Shown piece by piece: positions 31,640-46,989 of a DNA stretch of 64,000 bases (the first letter of the stretch is position 1; each line of letters starts with the position of its first letter). This DNA comes from Aporrectodea caliginosa (lineage: Eukaryota > Annelida > Clitellata > Crassiclitellata > Lumbricidae). Where the stretch lies: the NCBI GenBank assembly GCA_020284085.1, contig JACEVL010000832.1:197501-261500 (forward strand). The letters run 5' to 3'. The notes beneath the pieces are model-generated. The model saw nothing but the letters and a program-made list of their open reading frames with translations, was not told the origin of the DNA and ran no database searches. The translations under genes were made by a program, and so were the position numbers.

Positions 31640-31970
31640 GACTGTAATTCATTAGTTCATTCATTCAATTCAAAAATTTATATAGCGCCCCTTCTATGTG
31701 TCTACTCAGAGGTGTTCCAAGCCCAGCCACTGCTAAAATTAATGACATCGACATGCGCAGCTGGTAAAAGCAGGTATAGTATATTATTCCACGGGAGAAA
31801 GCGCAGCTCAAGCGGGAGCCCATACCTGATGGCAGACCCAATGATCGAGAAGGCTTGGCGCTGACGTTGAGAGTAGCGGCCCCGGGAAACAAGGAGCTTC
31901 CTCCGCCCCATAGCCGAGGATAGCACTGTGGTCTTTGGCGCATTAACTTTGAAGTGACTTTACCACAAAT
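31640..31970 (-). mobile_element. LINE 3' end upstream of gene C
   Basis: The minus strand gives a broken C-terminal CR1 frame. The 3' end is marked by GGCGCTATATAAATTTTTG and (GAAT)n. The same insertion exists upstream of gene D (43930-44265), so it predates the C/D duplication. Confidence 0.65.
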
Positions 31971-32307
31971 GTATCTTTTCATCTTATCTTCATCTTTTCT
32001 TCATTAGCTTCTTGTCTCGCTCTCTTCCATCCGTGGTCGGAGATTCTCACGCTCTGCTGCACAGATGACATGGCTGTTCCACTGGCAGAATCTTTTACGG
32101 TCCAGCATATAAGTTCTGCAGTGGTGTCCTTTTCGAGCTGACCGTCATGTTTGTTTCATGCATAAGTTCGCTGATGACTCTCTGAGTTTGGAAAATTTCT
32201 AATTTTCTCACCTATGCGTTCCGAATTTATTTTCTGGTTTACCTCGGCGTATGAACTGAATATTTTTCTGCATCCTATGGATTTTTACTTTGAGTATCAA
32301 TGATGAA

Positions 32308-32391
<84 letters not shown>
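32308..32391. repeat. (GAT)n(AAT)n compound microsatellite
   Basis: About 15 GAT units, then about 13 AAT units. The paralogous array in unit D (44594-44741) is nearly twice as long. Confidence 0.95.
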
Positions 32392-32395
<4 letters not shown>

Positions 32396-32884
32396 GCAGT
32401 TTTGTTCTTCCAGATCTTGACAATGATTGCCTCTCCAGAGTTAGCATTGCTTATTAGTATCTGACACCTGAGGGATTATAAATACCTGAGTAAAAAAAAA
32501 TAATAAAATAGTGATAAAAAAGCAAAAACCGCAACGACAGTATTAATTATGTTAATGACAAGAATAACAATAACAGTAAACCTGATGAACTTCGTAATAA
32601 TTGAAGCGTTTGACTTAATAAGAAAGAAATCAATAAAGGCGCTACCGCGAAAATTAATATGTTGTTTTCAGATGGTAAAAATGCATGCATAAGAACGTAT
32701 TACAGATGCATATAGGCCTAAGTATTAGAGAGAGGCATCTATCGTGCAATTGCGCTATTGACTTCTCTGCATGAAACCCTTTTCCGATTATATTCGTATA
32801 ATTATTATCGGCTTTGCGTAGAAGAATTGATAATCCGTATATCATTTGCCCATTCACTCTGATGTCTGTAAGATCCCTGACGTG

Positions 32885-32995
32885 TATAAATACGTGGCGT
32901 TCTTTTGGCTTAAAGACGCCACATTAACAGTCGATGTCGAGTTGTTAGACCTGTTGCTTCCAAGAGCTCTACAATTGACTACGAGTTAACATTAC
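32885..32995 (+). promoter_or_regulatory. TATA box and leader exon 1 candidate of peptide gene C
   Basis: TATAAA at 32885-32890 and donor TTAC|GTAAGTGT after 32995 parallel the leaders of genes A, B and D. No upstream start codon precedes the junction here. Confidence 0.5.
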
Positions 32996-32999
32996 GTAA

Positions 33000-34390
33000 G
33001 TGTCTGGTACGATTATGTCTTTAAGCCTATCAAGCGTTTCGATACTAGCATACGACACTGGTCGATGGTAGGATCAGCGACAACACGCGTGAAAAACTTT
33101 ATTTCGACGAAATCGGGAGCACAAAATTATTGAAATAAATAATTTTACAGAAGCGAAATACGAATAAAACGTTTTAAGAATAAACAACTGGAAGGCGAAT
33201 GAGAAAATTAAAAAACGATCACCAGTCCCAGATCTTTTCGAGTAAAGAAGTACGTTTATCCTATATTTGCCCAATAATAGGCTATTGCTAACAGTATTTT
33301 GGCTTACACAGGCCTGCGACTTTGTATTCCTGAATACAAAGTCCTGATTACAAAACAATTGTTGGCCATATTGTCAGCAGGAAGAACAGTTCGATTGTGG
33401 GTCCAGGAGCGTTGTGAATAGTTTAGCAGACTGATTAAAAAATCCAACAAAGGTTGGGAAGCATATAAATTACTAGCCTACGGCTGTAAATTAACACCAC
33501 TGCCCACCCTCTAGCAGTGTAGGTCCCAAGTCCGGAGAGAGGAAGAGGCCAACGGTAATAATTTTGTTATGATAGAGTGTCGGTAAACAGTATAGGCCCC
33601 TAATGTGTAAAAATAGTGTATGATGCTTTTGTTTTATATCCTGGCACCGAAAAGAGTTGGAGTCCATTCTATTCACTTTATTTTACCAAATTTGCTTTTT
33701 ATTATAATGCATATCCGTATTTAAGTCATGCATAGAACTTTGAAAATATGACGTAATTAGTTCAACCACATTACGAAAAATAATTCAGATAAACAAGTCA
33801 GTGACAGACTAAGTGACTATCACGCAGTGTGCACTGGACAGGAGCTGCATCAACAACAAACAATGATAGCTGTAACTTCATCAAACTCGATCAACTTCAT
33901 TTCCTAATGTGAACGGCCAAACCCAAAATCAAACAACAATTCACATAGTCGTTTATTCAGCGGTCTACTAGTCATGGTCCTGGCAAGTGGCAATTTTAGA
34001 AAATGGTAAAAATAATGTCACATGCATTGCATGACAGGACAGTATAGGCTAATGAATCTGGAGTTGATATTGATTTCACAGAATCACTTACAGTGTAAGT
34101 GCAGAATAATTATACTATAGAAATCCAAGCCATTAACCTACATGACCCTGTCATGCTATGCATGTTACATTCTCTTACAAGACACTATCATGTATAACAT
34201 CAGATTCTGTGACTGAATCGACAGATGTCTTCATTAAGTTTAATTTCAAACCTAATAGGCAATAGGGAAGAATTTATAAGGTTTATAATTTATTATTGTA
34301 AACTAACATTAAAAGTAGAGTATTACCTGTTTCAACTCGAATAACAACCGAAGCATGATTGTCTCGCTGACTGTATATCTATATCCAACG
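33000..34390. other. Intron 1 sequence of gene C without recognised features
   Basis: Partly matched by 45360-45960 in unit D. No gene or element is recognised beyond that. Confidence 0.4.
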
Positions 34391-34429
34391 GATTTCGCTA
34401 CTGATTTCACTTGAAACGATCATTGATAG

Positions 34430-34930
34430 ATGATCTGCGTTGTGCAATATGATAGCGGCGCTTCGTTAAAGTATAATAACAAAAAACAATAATAACAACA
34501 ACAACAATGTTAACCTTGGCAAACTCTGCTAGCTAGCCTCGTAGACCATCAGTAACGATGAGCTGAGCGCTTCATTTAGTTAAAAACAAACAAATCCATC
34601 AAATTCATCTCATAAATGAAAATGTCGGTTTCAGCTAATAAAATATGCATGCATTAGAAATCAGTTCCCGAGTGATAACGACGCTTCAGAAGTCATTTCA
34701 AATAATAATAAAAGAATTATAATAACAACAAGAACAATAATAATAACCTTGGTAAACTCTGCTGGCCTCGTAGACTATCAGTGACGATTATCTGAACGTC
34801 TCATCTAGAAGCAAATACATCAATCAAATAAATCTAAGAAATCAATCAAATTTATTTGAAAGATAAAAATGATGATTTCAGCTAATAAAATATGCATGCA
34901 TAACAAATCAGCTTTTGAATGAGACGTAGA
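34430..34930. repeat. Tandem direct duplication, about 247 bp per unit
   Basis: Two diverged units share ACCTTGG(C/T)AAACTCTGCT, CCTCGTAGAC(C/T)ATCAGT and TTTCAGCTAATAAAATATGCATGCAT (motif at 34645 and 34892). It lies directly upstream of a second leader-exon copy. Confidence 0.75.
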
Positions 34931-35009
34931 TTGAGCCGAATAGAAATATCAGATGATTCAGTAGGAGGAGGAGGACGAAGAGGAGGAGGAAGCTCATGTC
35001 GTGTATGAA

Positions 35010-35120
35010 TAAGCGGCGGTCTTTTCCGTTTGAAGACTTGCAGACGTAAAAGAGAGCCGCATTAAAAGCCGTCGACCGATTGCATCCAAGAACTTTACAC
35101 TTGACTACACTTGAAAATAC
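35010..35120 (+). promoter_or_regulatory. Second leader exon 1 copy of gene C, TATA lost
   Basis: Homologous to the other leaders from GGCGGTCTTTTCCGTTTGAAGAC to the donor AATAC|GTAAGTATC after 35120, but the TATA position reads TATGAATAA. It could be an alternative first exon or a dead duplicate. Confidence 0.4.
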
Positions 35121-35642
35121 GTAAGTATCTGGCGCGTCCAGATCTTTAAACCTGTCACGCGTATTAACTATCTGAATGACACCATTTTAAGGCAAGAGCA
35201 ACGACAGCTCATGCCAAGTTATATATAAGGCATAGTGACTTGAAGCTGATGAGAAAATAACTGGAAAGGCGCGATTTCAGTTGCAGAAGTTCGCTAAATT
35301 ATAATCTAACAGATATAAATTTTTTAAGAAACCGATAGGAACATTAGGGTAGAAATTCCTCAGTGTAACAGTGGTACACTCGCGGAAGGGTTTGGACAAT
35401 ATTGTCTCAGTTGAAACTAACACTACTCTTAAGAAGACGCCGTGAATCATGAGCTATAAAGCATTTCAAGTTTACTTGCAGTGGTTCTACCACAGATTGG
35501 AACTCTGATTTTTACCCATTGATTGTGTTTTGATAAGGATTTTGTGAATAAGTTCACTCCCGACTGCGCTTTATGGGTGCTGTAGACATCTTGAGATTAC
35601 GAATAGGCTACGTCTGTGCGTGCACTTAAACACACCTTATGC

Positions 35643-37279
35643 GGGTGTCCGGACAATTCGGAGCCGGACAATTCGGAGCCGGGCAATTCGGAGCGGCAAA
35701 TTTGCCGTTGACAATCAAACGAGTATTTAAAAATGTAAATCAAATTTTATTGCAGTGAAATAGGTCTATAATAATTTTGTAACTGATAATCTAAAACCAC
35801 ACTACTATGCATAGCAAACAAGTCACGAATTAAAAGTTTTAAAGTTCTTAAAGCTACGAAGTGAAATTGCAGTGAAATATACTAATGTTTCAACTGATAA
35901 TCTAAAACCACACTGTATGCTAAAAGCCGCTCCTTGTCATTTTTCTAAGTTTCGTTAGTCATTAAGTTTATGTTGTGGCTGTTGTGACTAAATAAAGCCT
36001 TTGGTGTCATTATATCACATTATTTCTCAGAGAAAGATTTTTTTGTTATCACCAAATAAATACTAAATGGCGATCATGGTTTGATCTTCGTAAGAGCCTT
36101 AGCTTTGCATCGCCTTTGATTCCATTATGAAAATAAATACGTGAGACCCCCGATGCTATTCTTCTTCTTCTTCACGTTCTCTGCCCTCAGGCAGGTTCAT
36201 ATGTCCAACGACGCCATTTTCTCTGTTCTCTGCTTCTCTTTTCAGTCCGCTGTATCCCTCCTCTGCCAACATCCAGTCCAGTAGCATTGTTCTTGGCCTA
36301 CCTCTCATCTTTTTCCCCTCCATTCTTCCCTCGATGATGTCTCTTAGTAGGGTGTCGCTCCTTAAGATGTGTCCTATCCATTTCTTCTGCCGCCCCCGTA
36401 TAGTGCCTATCAGTGATCTTCTTTCTTCCACCAGCTGTAAGATTTCCTCATTCGTTCTTCTCTCCACCCAGCTGATTTTCTCCATTCTGCGCCATATCCA
36501 CATCTCAAAGGCCTCCAGTCGTTTTATGTCTTCTTGCCTCATTGTCCATGTCTCAGAGCCGTATAGGACAACGCTCCACACTAGTGTCTTTACCATTCTC
36601 TTCTTCAGCCTCCTGTTTAGACCGCCTCTGAGGAGCTCCCCTCTTTTGTAGAATGCATCTTTTCCCATAGCTATTCTTCTTTTCACTTCCACATGGCACC
36701 TTGCATCCTCTGTAACCACACTTCCCAGATAGCAGAACTTCTTCACCTGTTCTATTTCTTCCCCATTTAATGTGATGTTTATTGTTTCTCCCCTCTCTTA
36801 CTCATCTTCATGACCTTTGTTTTCTTTATGTTTATTTTCATGTCATAGTCCATTGATATCTTGTTTAAGCGGTTCATCATTAGTTGTAGACCTTCTTGAC
36901 TGCCTGCCATCATCGCTTGATCGTCTGCAAATCTCAATGCTTTCACCATTTTCCCACCCACTTTTACCCCTCTTCCAGCTCCTCTAACGTTTCTCTAACA
37001 ATTTCTTCTATATAGATGTTGAATAGAATTGGTGATAGTGGGCATCCTTGCCTCACTCCTCTTCCTATTTTTCCGGGTTCTGAGTATTCTCCATCGATTC
37101 TTATCTTTACTCTTTGTCCCATGTATAGATTGCCTATCAGTCTTCTTTCTCTCCAGTCCACGCTATTCTATCCGCTCCGAATTGCCCGTCTCCGAATTAT
37201 CCGCTCCGAACTGTCCGCTCCGAATTGTCCGCTCCGAATTGTCCGCTCCGAATTGTCCGGCTCCGAATTGCCCTAGAAC
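35643..37279. mobile_element. Foldback transposon with CGGACAATTCGGAGC arm repeats
   Basis: The left arm (35647-35695) has three CGGACAATTCGGAGC units. The right arm (about 37172-37275) has seven inverted units. The outer ends, GGTGTCCGGAC and, reversed, GTTCTAGGGC, resemble those of the 8698-9390 element (GGTATCCGGAC, GTTCTAGGAC), so the two are related although their arm repeats differ. A LINE is nested inside. I found no clear target duplication. Confidence 0.75.
36163..37161 (-). mobile_element. LINE reverse transcriptase fragment nested in the foldback element
   Basis: Three consecutive minus-strand frames (37161-36964, 36961-36779, 36746-36156) give G-V-R-Q-G-C-P-L-S-P, F-A-D-D-Q-A (active site), then Y-L-G-S, Y-G-S-E-T-W and R-G-R-P-R motifs. 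GCTATTCT flanks it (36155-36162 and 37162-37169), a target duplication. It is 5'-truncated with a GAA-rich tail. Confidence 0.85.
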
Positions 37280-37571
37280 TAATTGCCGGTATCACGCTGC
37301 GTTTCAATTGCGATTCTAGTCAAATAAAGACTGTCATTTTCAAAGTCAATGTAAATGCTGTCATTTCCACTACCTCTAGCAGTGCCAGAGATAAACCTAA
37401 TCATGATCGACTCAACTTATTTAATGTTGCCTAGTAATCATAAAACTCACAACATAGTTGCCTAATAATCGTCAAACAAAATAGACTAATATGAACTCTT
37501 CTCTTTTCGGAAATCGCCTGTAGTTGACTACTTCAGTAACTGTTCAGTGTCTGTTATGTTGCAGCCAGAGC

Positions 37572-40490
<2,919 letters not shown>

Positions 40491-40689
40491 GCTGTCGCCT
40501 GTCCTACATTCTGACGGGTTGACGTCGACAGTGACTCTTGTAGGCTCCTTCTGTCAACCGGACACGATCGTCGAGCTTATGTTGTTGCGATGAATCAGTG
40601 AGCTTTTGGAAAAACTTCATAGAAATTTTGAAAACTTACACTCTAGCCAACGGATCTACTTTAGATCCGACACTCAATTGGCTATATAC

Positions 40690-40691
40690 AA

Positions 40692-40743
<52 letters not shown>

Positions 40744-40760
40744 GCATATATATACATACA
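40690..40760. repeat. (TA)n microsatellite
   Basis: A long TA run with ATAC ends, at the junction of units C and D. Confidence 0.95.
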
Positions 40761-40894
40761 TATAATTATGTAAATCATCAGTTCTTGACGTCAGCCAATT
40801 GGCGGCTATGGGTACGAATAAATGATCTCCATTGTCTTCGGTCATTTGTCAAGTATATTGCTCCCTTTAGTGCTAGTCTCAGTGCTCTTATGTC

Positions 40895-41980
40895 CTCGTT
40901 AAATCACCCCGACGAACTAGCCCTGACAAAATAGTCCCGACAACAAGACCCAAGACAAAATGGCCCAAATCAAAATAGCCCAACAGAAAAGCTCAAATAT
41001 TTTATGGTACGAGACCTTGGTGTCATCCTTGATCAGGAACTAACCTTTACTAAGCACCTCTCCTCTTTGTCTCGCTCCTGCTTTTACCATCTTCGTCAGC
41101 TTAGGGTCGTTGCTCGCTCTCTTTCAACCTCTGCTGCTTCTACTCTTATCCATGCCTTCGTCTGCTCTCGTCTAGACTATTGCTCTTCTCTTTACACGGG
41201 TCTTCCTCAAGTCCGCTTGTCCTCCCTTGAGAGGGTCTTTCGGTCTGCGGCGCGCCTTGTTGGTTCCATTCCTCGCTGTGGTAGCGTATCCTCCTACATG
41301 CATCATACTCTACACTGGCTTCCCCTCCGGCAGCGTATCCTATATCGGCTCTGCTCTCTCGTCTGGCAAAGCGTCTTGGGTTCAGCTCCTCGCTACTTGT
41401 GCACCATCTTCACTCTCTCTTCGTCTATTAAGGGTCGCTCAGCCCTCCGTTCCTCTCTTCTCGGGGTGACTTCCTGGTTCCACATGCCCGCACTGCTACT
41501 ATGCAGCGCCGAGCATTCTCTGTTGTTGGTCCAACAGCGTGGAATGTTTTGCCATCTTTCCTTCGGTTATCTCCTCGCATTCACTCGGCTTCCTTCTACG
41601 CCCAATTGAAGACTTTTCTGTATGATCAGGCCTGGCTTGGGAGCGCCTCTGAGTAGAGCCCTTGAAGAGGCGCTATATAAATTTTATGATTGATTGATTG
41701 ATTGATGGTAGGCCTATCATTAATGTTATTAAAACAACTAGCTTCATACATTGTTACACTACGACGTAAAATTTTTTTTAACGTATAGGCCTAGTTGTAA
41801 AATGTTTTTAAACTAGCTCCAATGAACGTTTATGTCAGTTAAGTTTACAGTTATCTAAATACCAAGATTACGAGCAATTCCGCAAAGGTAGGCCATTAAG
41901 GAATGTCAGATTCGCCGCAAGTTGTAATGAGAGTTTGCGGTCGTCGATTTGGTTGAACGCACTTCGCTTTGAAGCTACCA
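40895..41980. mobile_element. Foldback-type element with GACAAAATAGCCC arms (unit D copy, right arm lost)
   Basis: The left arm at 40910-40990 has GACAAAATAGTCCC and GACAAAATGGCCCA units. The core resumes at 41705-41975 after a nested LINE. The inverted right arm seen in the other units is absent. Confidence 0.55.
41004..41706 (+). mobile_element. CR1-type LINE C-terminal fragment nested in the unit D foldback element
   Basis: The open frame gives L-G-V-I-L-D, C-F-Y-H-L-R-Q-L-R, R-L-D-Y-C-S-S-L-Y, R-S-A-A-R-L-V, L-H-W-L-P-L-R-Q-R, then shifts frame near 41440. It ends GAGGCGCTATATAAATTTTATGATTGATTG. ATGGTA flanks it, and unit C (25355-25365) is the empty site. Confidence 0.85.
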
Positions 41981-42729
41981 GAAAGAGAAGGGAAAAGGAA
42001 TCCATAATCCGGCTTTTGTGATGTGAAGCGTATGAAGCCAGTCTCATGAGTTTGACGATTGCACAGCTAACTATCTGATCATTCCGATAGGCCTTGAAGT
42101 GCATGCGAGATCAGCATATGCTGTCCCATTCTCTCTGTATATGATCCTCCTGCTCGATGGGGGTGGTTCGATGACTTCGACCTCGGAGACCAGCAATTAG
42201 AAGCCTTCTCTATAAATGGATTTGTGAACTCTACAGCGAAATCGTGTAGCAGTGAGTCTTGAAAGCTTCGCATGCTGTATAGGCCTATGTCAAATACAAT
42301 ATCAACTACCTGAACCTAAGAGAATCATAAAATAATTTCTTACCTGACCTTTCAAATATGACAGAAGACTCCCTGTAAAATTTCTCAGAGTTAGCTCCCT
42401 TCTCAGCATCGACGGTTTCCAAGTAAACGGTCAAACTCAGTCCCGCAGTTTGTAGGTTGTATTCGACAGCGAGGATTTACCGGTCTGAAGAATTTCCCGA
42501 AATTCGATATTTCATGATGTGTCGTTGTCCTGTACTGACGTCTTATTGTTTTCCAGTCTCATTAAGAACAAATATATTTTTGCAGAAACGAAACGCCTTT
42601 CAATTTATGCAGCCCTTTGTCACAGGTTCAGTTGGAATCAATGACAATCGATTCAAATTATGAAAGCTGTGTGCGCCTTAGTGAGAGACAATGCATTAAT
42701 ATTAGATTAAGTGAATAATATACTGCAAA

Positions 42730-42965
42730 TTCAGGAGGAGGAGGAAGAAAAAGAAGAGGAGGAGGAAGACGAAGAAGCATTATCTTATAGGAAAACTACA
42801 CAGCGAAAGTAAGAAAGTTCACTGCTTTACTCTGATAGGCGATTATGTGAAATCAGCAGATATTAGATTAAGTGAATTTAGCAAATTCAGTTGATTCAGG
42901 AGGAGCAGGAGGAGGACGAGGGGGAGGAGGAGGAGGAGGAAGAAGAAGACGAAGAAGAATATATT
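42730..42965. repeat. Duplicated purine-rich (GGA/GAA)n tract with flanks
   Basis: The sequence from the purine tract to ACTGCA...GGCGAAAGTAAGAAAGTTCACTGCTTTACT occurs twice in tandem (about 42730-42840 and 42890-43015). Unit C has a single copy (30615-30715). Confidence 0.8.
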
Positions 42966-43929
42966 ATAGCAAAACTGCAAGGCGAAAGTAAGAAAGTTCA
43001 CTGCTTTACTTTGATCACAATTGCCCAGTAACTGTTCAATCGTTTGGCTGTCACAAAACTGTTGAAGTGACTTCAGGAGATCTATGAAGTGTTAGATGAG
43101 GAAATCCTGTGGATGTAGTTTACCTAGATTAATCAATTGTTCATATGCCAGAAACATCGAAGATTGTTTCTATATGGGCCTACTTAAATAACGTTCCTGT
43201 TGTTAATAGATCTGGAGTTTAAAAGTCGAATGTTACAGTATATTACTTCATTCAGCTCTCCACGGTATAGGCCCACTATTGCCAGTCTGAGTCACCTTCA
43301 CGTGTTTTTAGGCAGAACCTTTTTTACTTTTGAAGCCATCTAGGTTCAGATGCACGCGACTGTTTACTGCGACGAAGCCAATATATCACCTCGTCATATC
43401 GACCACCGCTGCAATCTCTTTTTGTTTCTTACACTACTGGGACAAATCGTCATTAGACGATCAAGTGTCGTTAGGATTCTCCTCTAAGTATAGCACAATG
43501 TTCACAGTTGCAAAAGAATGGCATGAATTCCGTGGCCGATATTCAATAAGGCAAAACATGATCTAAGCATTGGACAACAAATACAGGATTTATGTTTAGA
43601 CGTTATACGCTTCGGTGTCTTCATTAAGATTACCTTCTATTACACTTTTCTTCCTACCCCCAAATTTTTCGTATTGTCTTTCTTCCTTACTTTGGTATAC
43701 ATTTCTGCTGTTAGTATTGACAACATACAAAACAGAGCAGATCGTGCAACCAAGACAATGAGTAGTCTACATGAAGAGGCACAATACAATGTGCAACTAC
43801 AATCGCGAACAACAATAACAACGACAATAACAACAACAATAGCAACAACAAGGATAACAAAAACAATAACAGCAACAATAATAATTGTAACAATGTAGGT
43901 CGATCTTTGTGATTTCACTCATCATTGGT

Positions 43930-44265
43930 CTGTAATTCATTCGTTCATTCATTCAATTCAAAAATTTATATAGCACCCCTTCAATGTGCCTACTCAGAGG
44001 CGCTCCAAGCCCAGCCACTGCTAAATGACAACGACTTACAGAGCTGGTAAAAGCAGGTATAATATATTATTCCGCGGGAGTAAGCGCAGCTCAAGCGGGA
44101 GCCCATTCCTGGTGGCAGTCCCAATGATCGAGAAGGCTCGGCGCTGATGTAGAGAGTAGCGGCCTCGGGGAACAAGGAGCTACCTCCGCCCCATAGCCGA
44201 GGATAGCACTGTGGTCTTTGGCGCACTAACTTTGAAGTGACTTTACCACAAATGTATCTTTTCAT
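43930..44265 (-). mobile_element. LINE 3' end upstream of gene D
   Basis: Orthologous to 31640-31970, with the same GGCGC-type end and (GAAT)n tail on the minus strand. Confidence 0.65.
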
Positions 44266-44590
44266 CTTATCTTAATCTTTACTTAAGAAGCTTCGTGTCT
44301 CGCTCTCTTCCAACCGTAGTCGCAGATTCTCACGCTCTGTTGCACAGATGACATAGCTGTTCCACCGGCAGAATCTTCCACGGTCCAGCATATAAATTCT
44401 GCAGTGGTGTCTTGTTCGAGCTGATCGTCATGTTAATTTCATGCATAAGTTCGCTGATAACACTCATGAGTTTGGAAAATTTCTAATTTTCTCACCTACT
44501 CGTTCCGAATTTATTTTCTGGTTGGCCTCGGCGTTTGTACTGAATATTTTTCTGCATCCTATGGATTTCTTACTTTGAGTAACAGTGAAG

Positions 44591-44593
<3 letters not shown>

Positions 44594-44666
<73 letters not shown>

Positions 44667-44682
44667 AATAATAATAATAATA

Positions 44683-44740
<58 letters not shown>

Positions 44741-44741
44741 G
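44594..44741. repeat. (GAT)n(AAT)n compound microsatellite
   Basis: About 24 GAT units, then about 24 AAT units with one AGT variant. Expanded relative to unit C. Confidence 0.95.
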
Positions 44742-45229
44742 CACTTTTGTTCTTCCAGATTTTTACAATGATTGACTCTCCAGAGTTAGCATTGCTTATT
44801 AATATCTGACACCTGAGGGATTATAAATACCATGGATAAAAAAATAATAATAGAAATAGTGATAAAAAAACAATTACCGAAACTACAGTAGTAATGATGA
44901 ATCGATGATAATGACAAGAATAACAGTAAACCTGATGACCTTTATAATTATTGAAGCGCTTGACTTAATAAGGAAGAAATCAATAAAGGCGCTATCGCGA
45001 AAATTAATATGTTGTTTTCAGATGGTAAAATATGCATGCATAAGAACGTATTAGAGATGCATATAAGTATTAGAGAGAGGCATTTATCGTGCAATTGCGC
45101 TATTGACTTCTCTGCATGAAACCCTTTTCCAATTATATTTGCATAATTATTATCGGCTTTGCGTCGAAAAATTGATAATCCGTATATCAGTTGCCAATTT
45201 ACTCTGATGTCTGTAAAATCCCTGACGTG

Positions 45230-45350
45230 CATAAATACGTGGCGTTCATTTGGCTTAAAGACGCCACATACATTAACAGTCGATGTCGAGTTGTTAGACC
45301 TCAGACTGTTGCTTCCACGAACTGTACAATTGACTACGCGTGAGCATTGT
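45230..45350 (+). promoter_or_regulatory. TATA-like box and leader exon 1 of peptide gene D
   Basis: CATAAATACG at 45230-45239 stands where genes A-C have TATAAA. The leader ends at CATTGT|GTAAGTGT after 45350. An ATGCATGCAT motif lies upstream at 45032-45041. Intron 1 is about 7 kb because of nested elements. Confidence 0.5.
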
Positions 45351-46339
45351 GTAAGTGTCTGATACGAGAATATCTTTAAGTCTTTAATCAGGCGTTAATT
45401 TATCTTTAATCAGGCGTTTCAATACTAGCAGACGACACTTGTCGATGGTAGAAAACTGTATTTCGACAAAATTTTAGAACAAAATTTATTAAGCGTATAA
45501 TTAAAATGAAATGAAATATGAAGAAATAGTCTTAGAAATAAACAATAAAAGACGTACGAGAGAGTTAAAACACGCCGGTATAATTCGATCACCAGCCCCA
45601 GAAGTGTTCAAGTAAGTAAGCAAGTTATTCTTTTATTTGGCGAAATGCAAACCGAATTTTTGCTTACACAGTACTGTGACTGAATATAACGTCCTGATTA
45701 CAAAAGATTGCGGGCCATATTGTCAGCAGTAGGAACAGTTCGGTTGTGGGACCGGGAGCATTGTGAACTGTTTAGTAAACCGCTAAAAAGTCCAACAAAG
45801 GTTGTGGAGCATATAAAATTATCCTCCAGTTATAGCCTACGTTTGTGAAGTGAACTCCACCACAGCCCGTTTTCTGGTAGTGCCAGTCCAAAACCTCGAG
45901 AAAGAAGGACAACGCTAATCATTTGTGTTATGAGACAGTGTCGTTAAACAGTAACTAACCGTGTGTAAAGTCACTGAAAGATTATTTTGTATTGTATTGA
46001 CTGCCTTTGTACTAGATTGAATTAATTCTTCTTATTCCTGTTAGTTTGTTTGCTTCTGTACTAGTTGGAATTATACTATTTGAGTCCTGTATTTCATAAC
46101 AGAGGTTTTCAGTGTAATTGTAATAGACGAAAAGGTCTAATTGATCTTAGCTTCTATATTGTCCACAAAGTCTGACAATATTGAATATTATTGATTGTAA
46201 CCGATGCATTTTTGGCTAGATCTAATTCTGCATACATGTATATGTATAGATTATTTGCTCTTGTTATAATTAAGGCTACTCACTTATAATACTTAGGCCT
46301 GCTTGTTAGTTTTATTGGCTTCATATGAAAAAGCAGTAG

Positions 46340-46670
46340 AAACACTATTAGGCCTATTTCGAAGACTTCATTACTATCATACAGGTTAGCTGTACCAGTC
46401 AGGTTTCTTCTGGTGCTCGCAGCTCCTTCGTCGTTGGTGATGACGCTGTCGAGCAAAAGAACGATCTTTTCCTTGTCAGAGGCCTATCAGTGACGACACA
46501 CATCACAGGTGTTATGAGGGCCAGCTTTGCAATCCTGAGACACAGCTAAAGGTCTCTTTCTCATCTTTCTCGGTCTTTCACACAGAATGTGACTAGCTGT
46601 CTCGTGCAAAGTTTAACCTGAGTCGAATCGAATACTGCAACTTGGCCAATACGGTCTGCCACCAGTGATG
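46340..46670 (+). mobile_element. Heavily decayed LINE remnant
   Basis: Weak similarity to CR1 C-terminal text in broken frames. The boundaries are guesses. Confidence 0.25.
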
Positions 46671-46674
46671 GACG

Positions 46675-46905
46675 CAATAGTATTTTGAAAATAGAATAGG
46701 CCTATCTACTGTATTTCGAAAATAGATTTCCATTTTCAGAACAGAAAAACTATTTTATTTTGTATTTTCAAAATACTTTTGAAAAGTATCTTGTACAAGT
46801 ATTTTAAAAATACTTTTAAAAAGTATTTTGGAGAATTCAAAATACTTTACCCAAAATACTTTTCCAAAATACTAAAGTAGTAATCAAAAATAAAGTTTAG
46901 AAACT
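46675..46905. repeat. AAAATACTTTT-rich block, possible hAT subterminal repeats
   Basis: Dense direct and inverted copies of AAGTATTTTGAAAA and its complement, preceded by CAGTGATGGACGCAATAG. A similar block lies at 51630-51760. Such arrays are typical of hAT ends, but I cannot pair termini or find a target duplication. Confidence 0.4.
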
Positions 46906-46989
46906 TTCTACCTAAATTAGTATATATTTTAATGTTACAAGGCCTAAAACCTCGATTAGAACGTGACATTTCGAAAAATCATTAATCTT

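Larger units (their letters stand above)
30160..32880 (+). promoter_or_regulatory. Conserved 5' flanking block of peptide gene C
   Basis: Matches the block upstream of gene D (42290-45225) over almost all its length, and those of genes A and B in part. It carries a (GGA)n purine tract (30625-30672), an AAC-rich stretch (31540-31605), a LINE 3' end, a GAT/AAT microsatellite and an ATGCATGCAT motif (32681-32690). Confidence 0.4.

Noticed and set aside
36334..37434. Plus-strand frames over the nested LINE and foldback arm
   Set aside because: Antisense shadows of the reverse transcriptase and translations of the 15-bp arm repeats.
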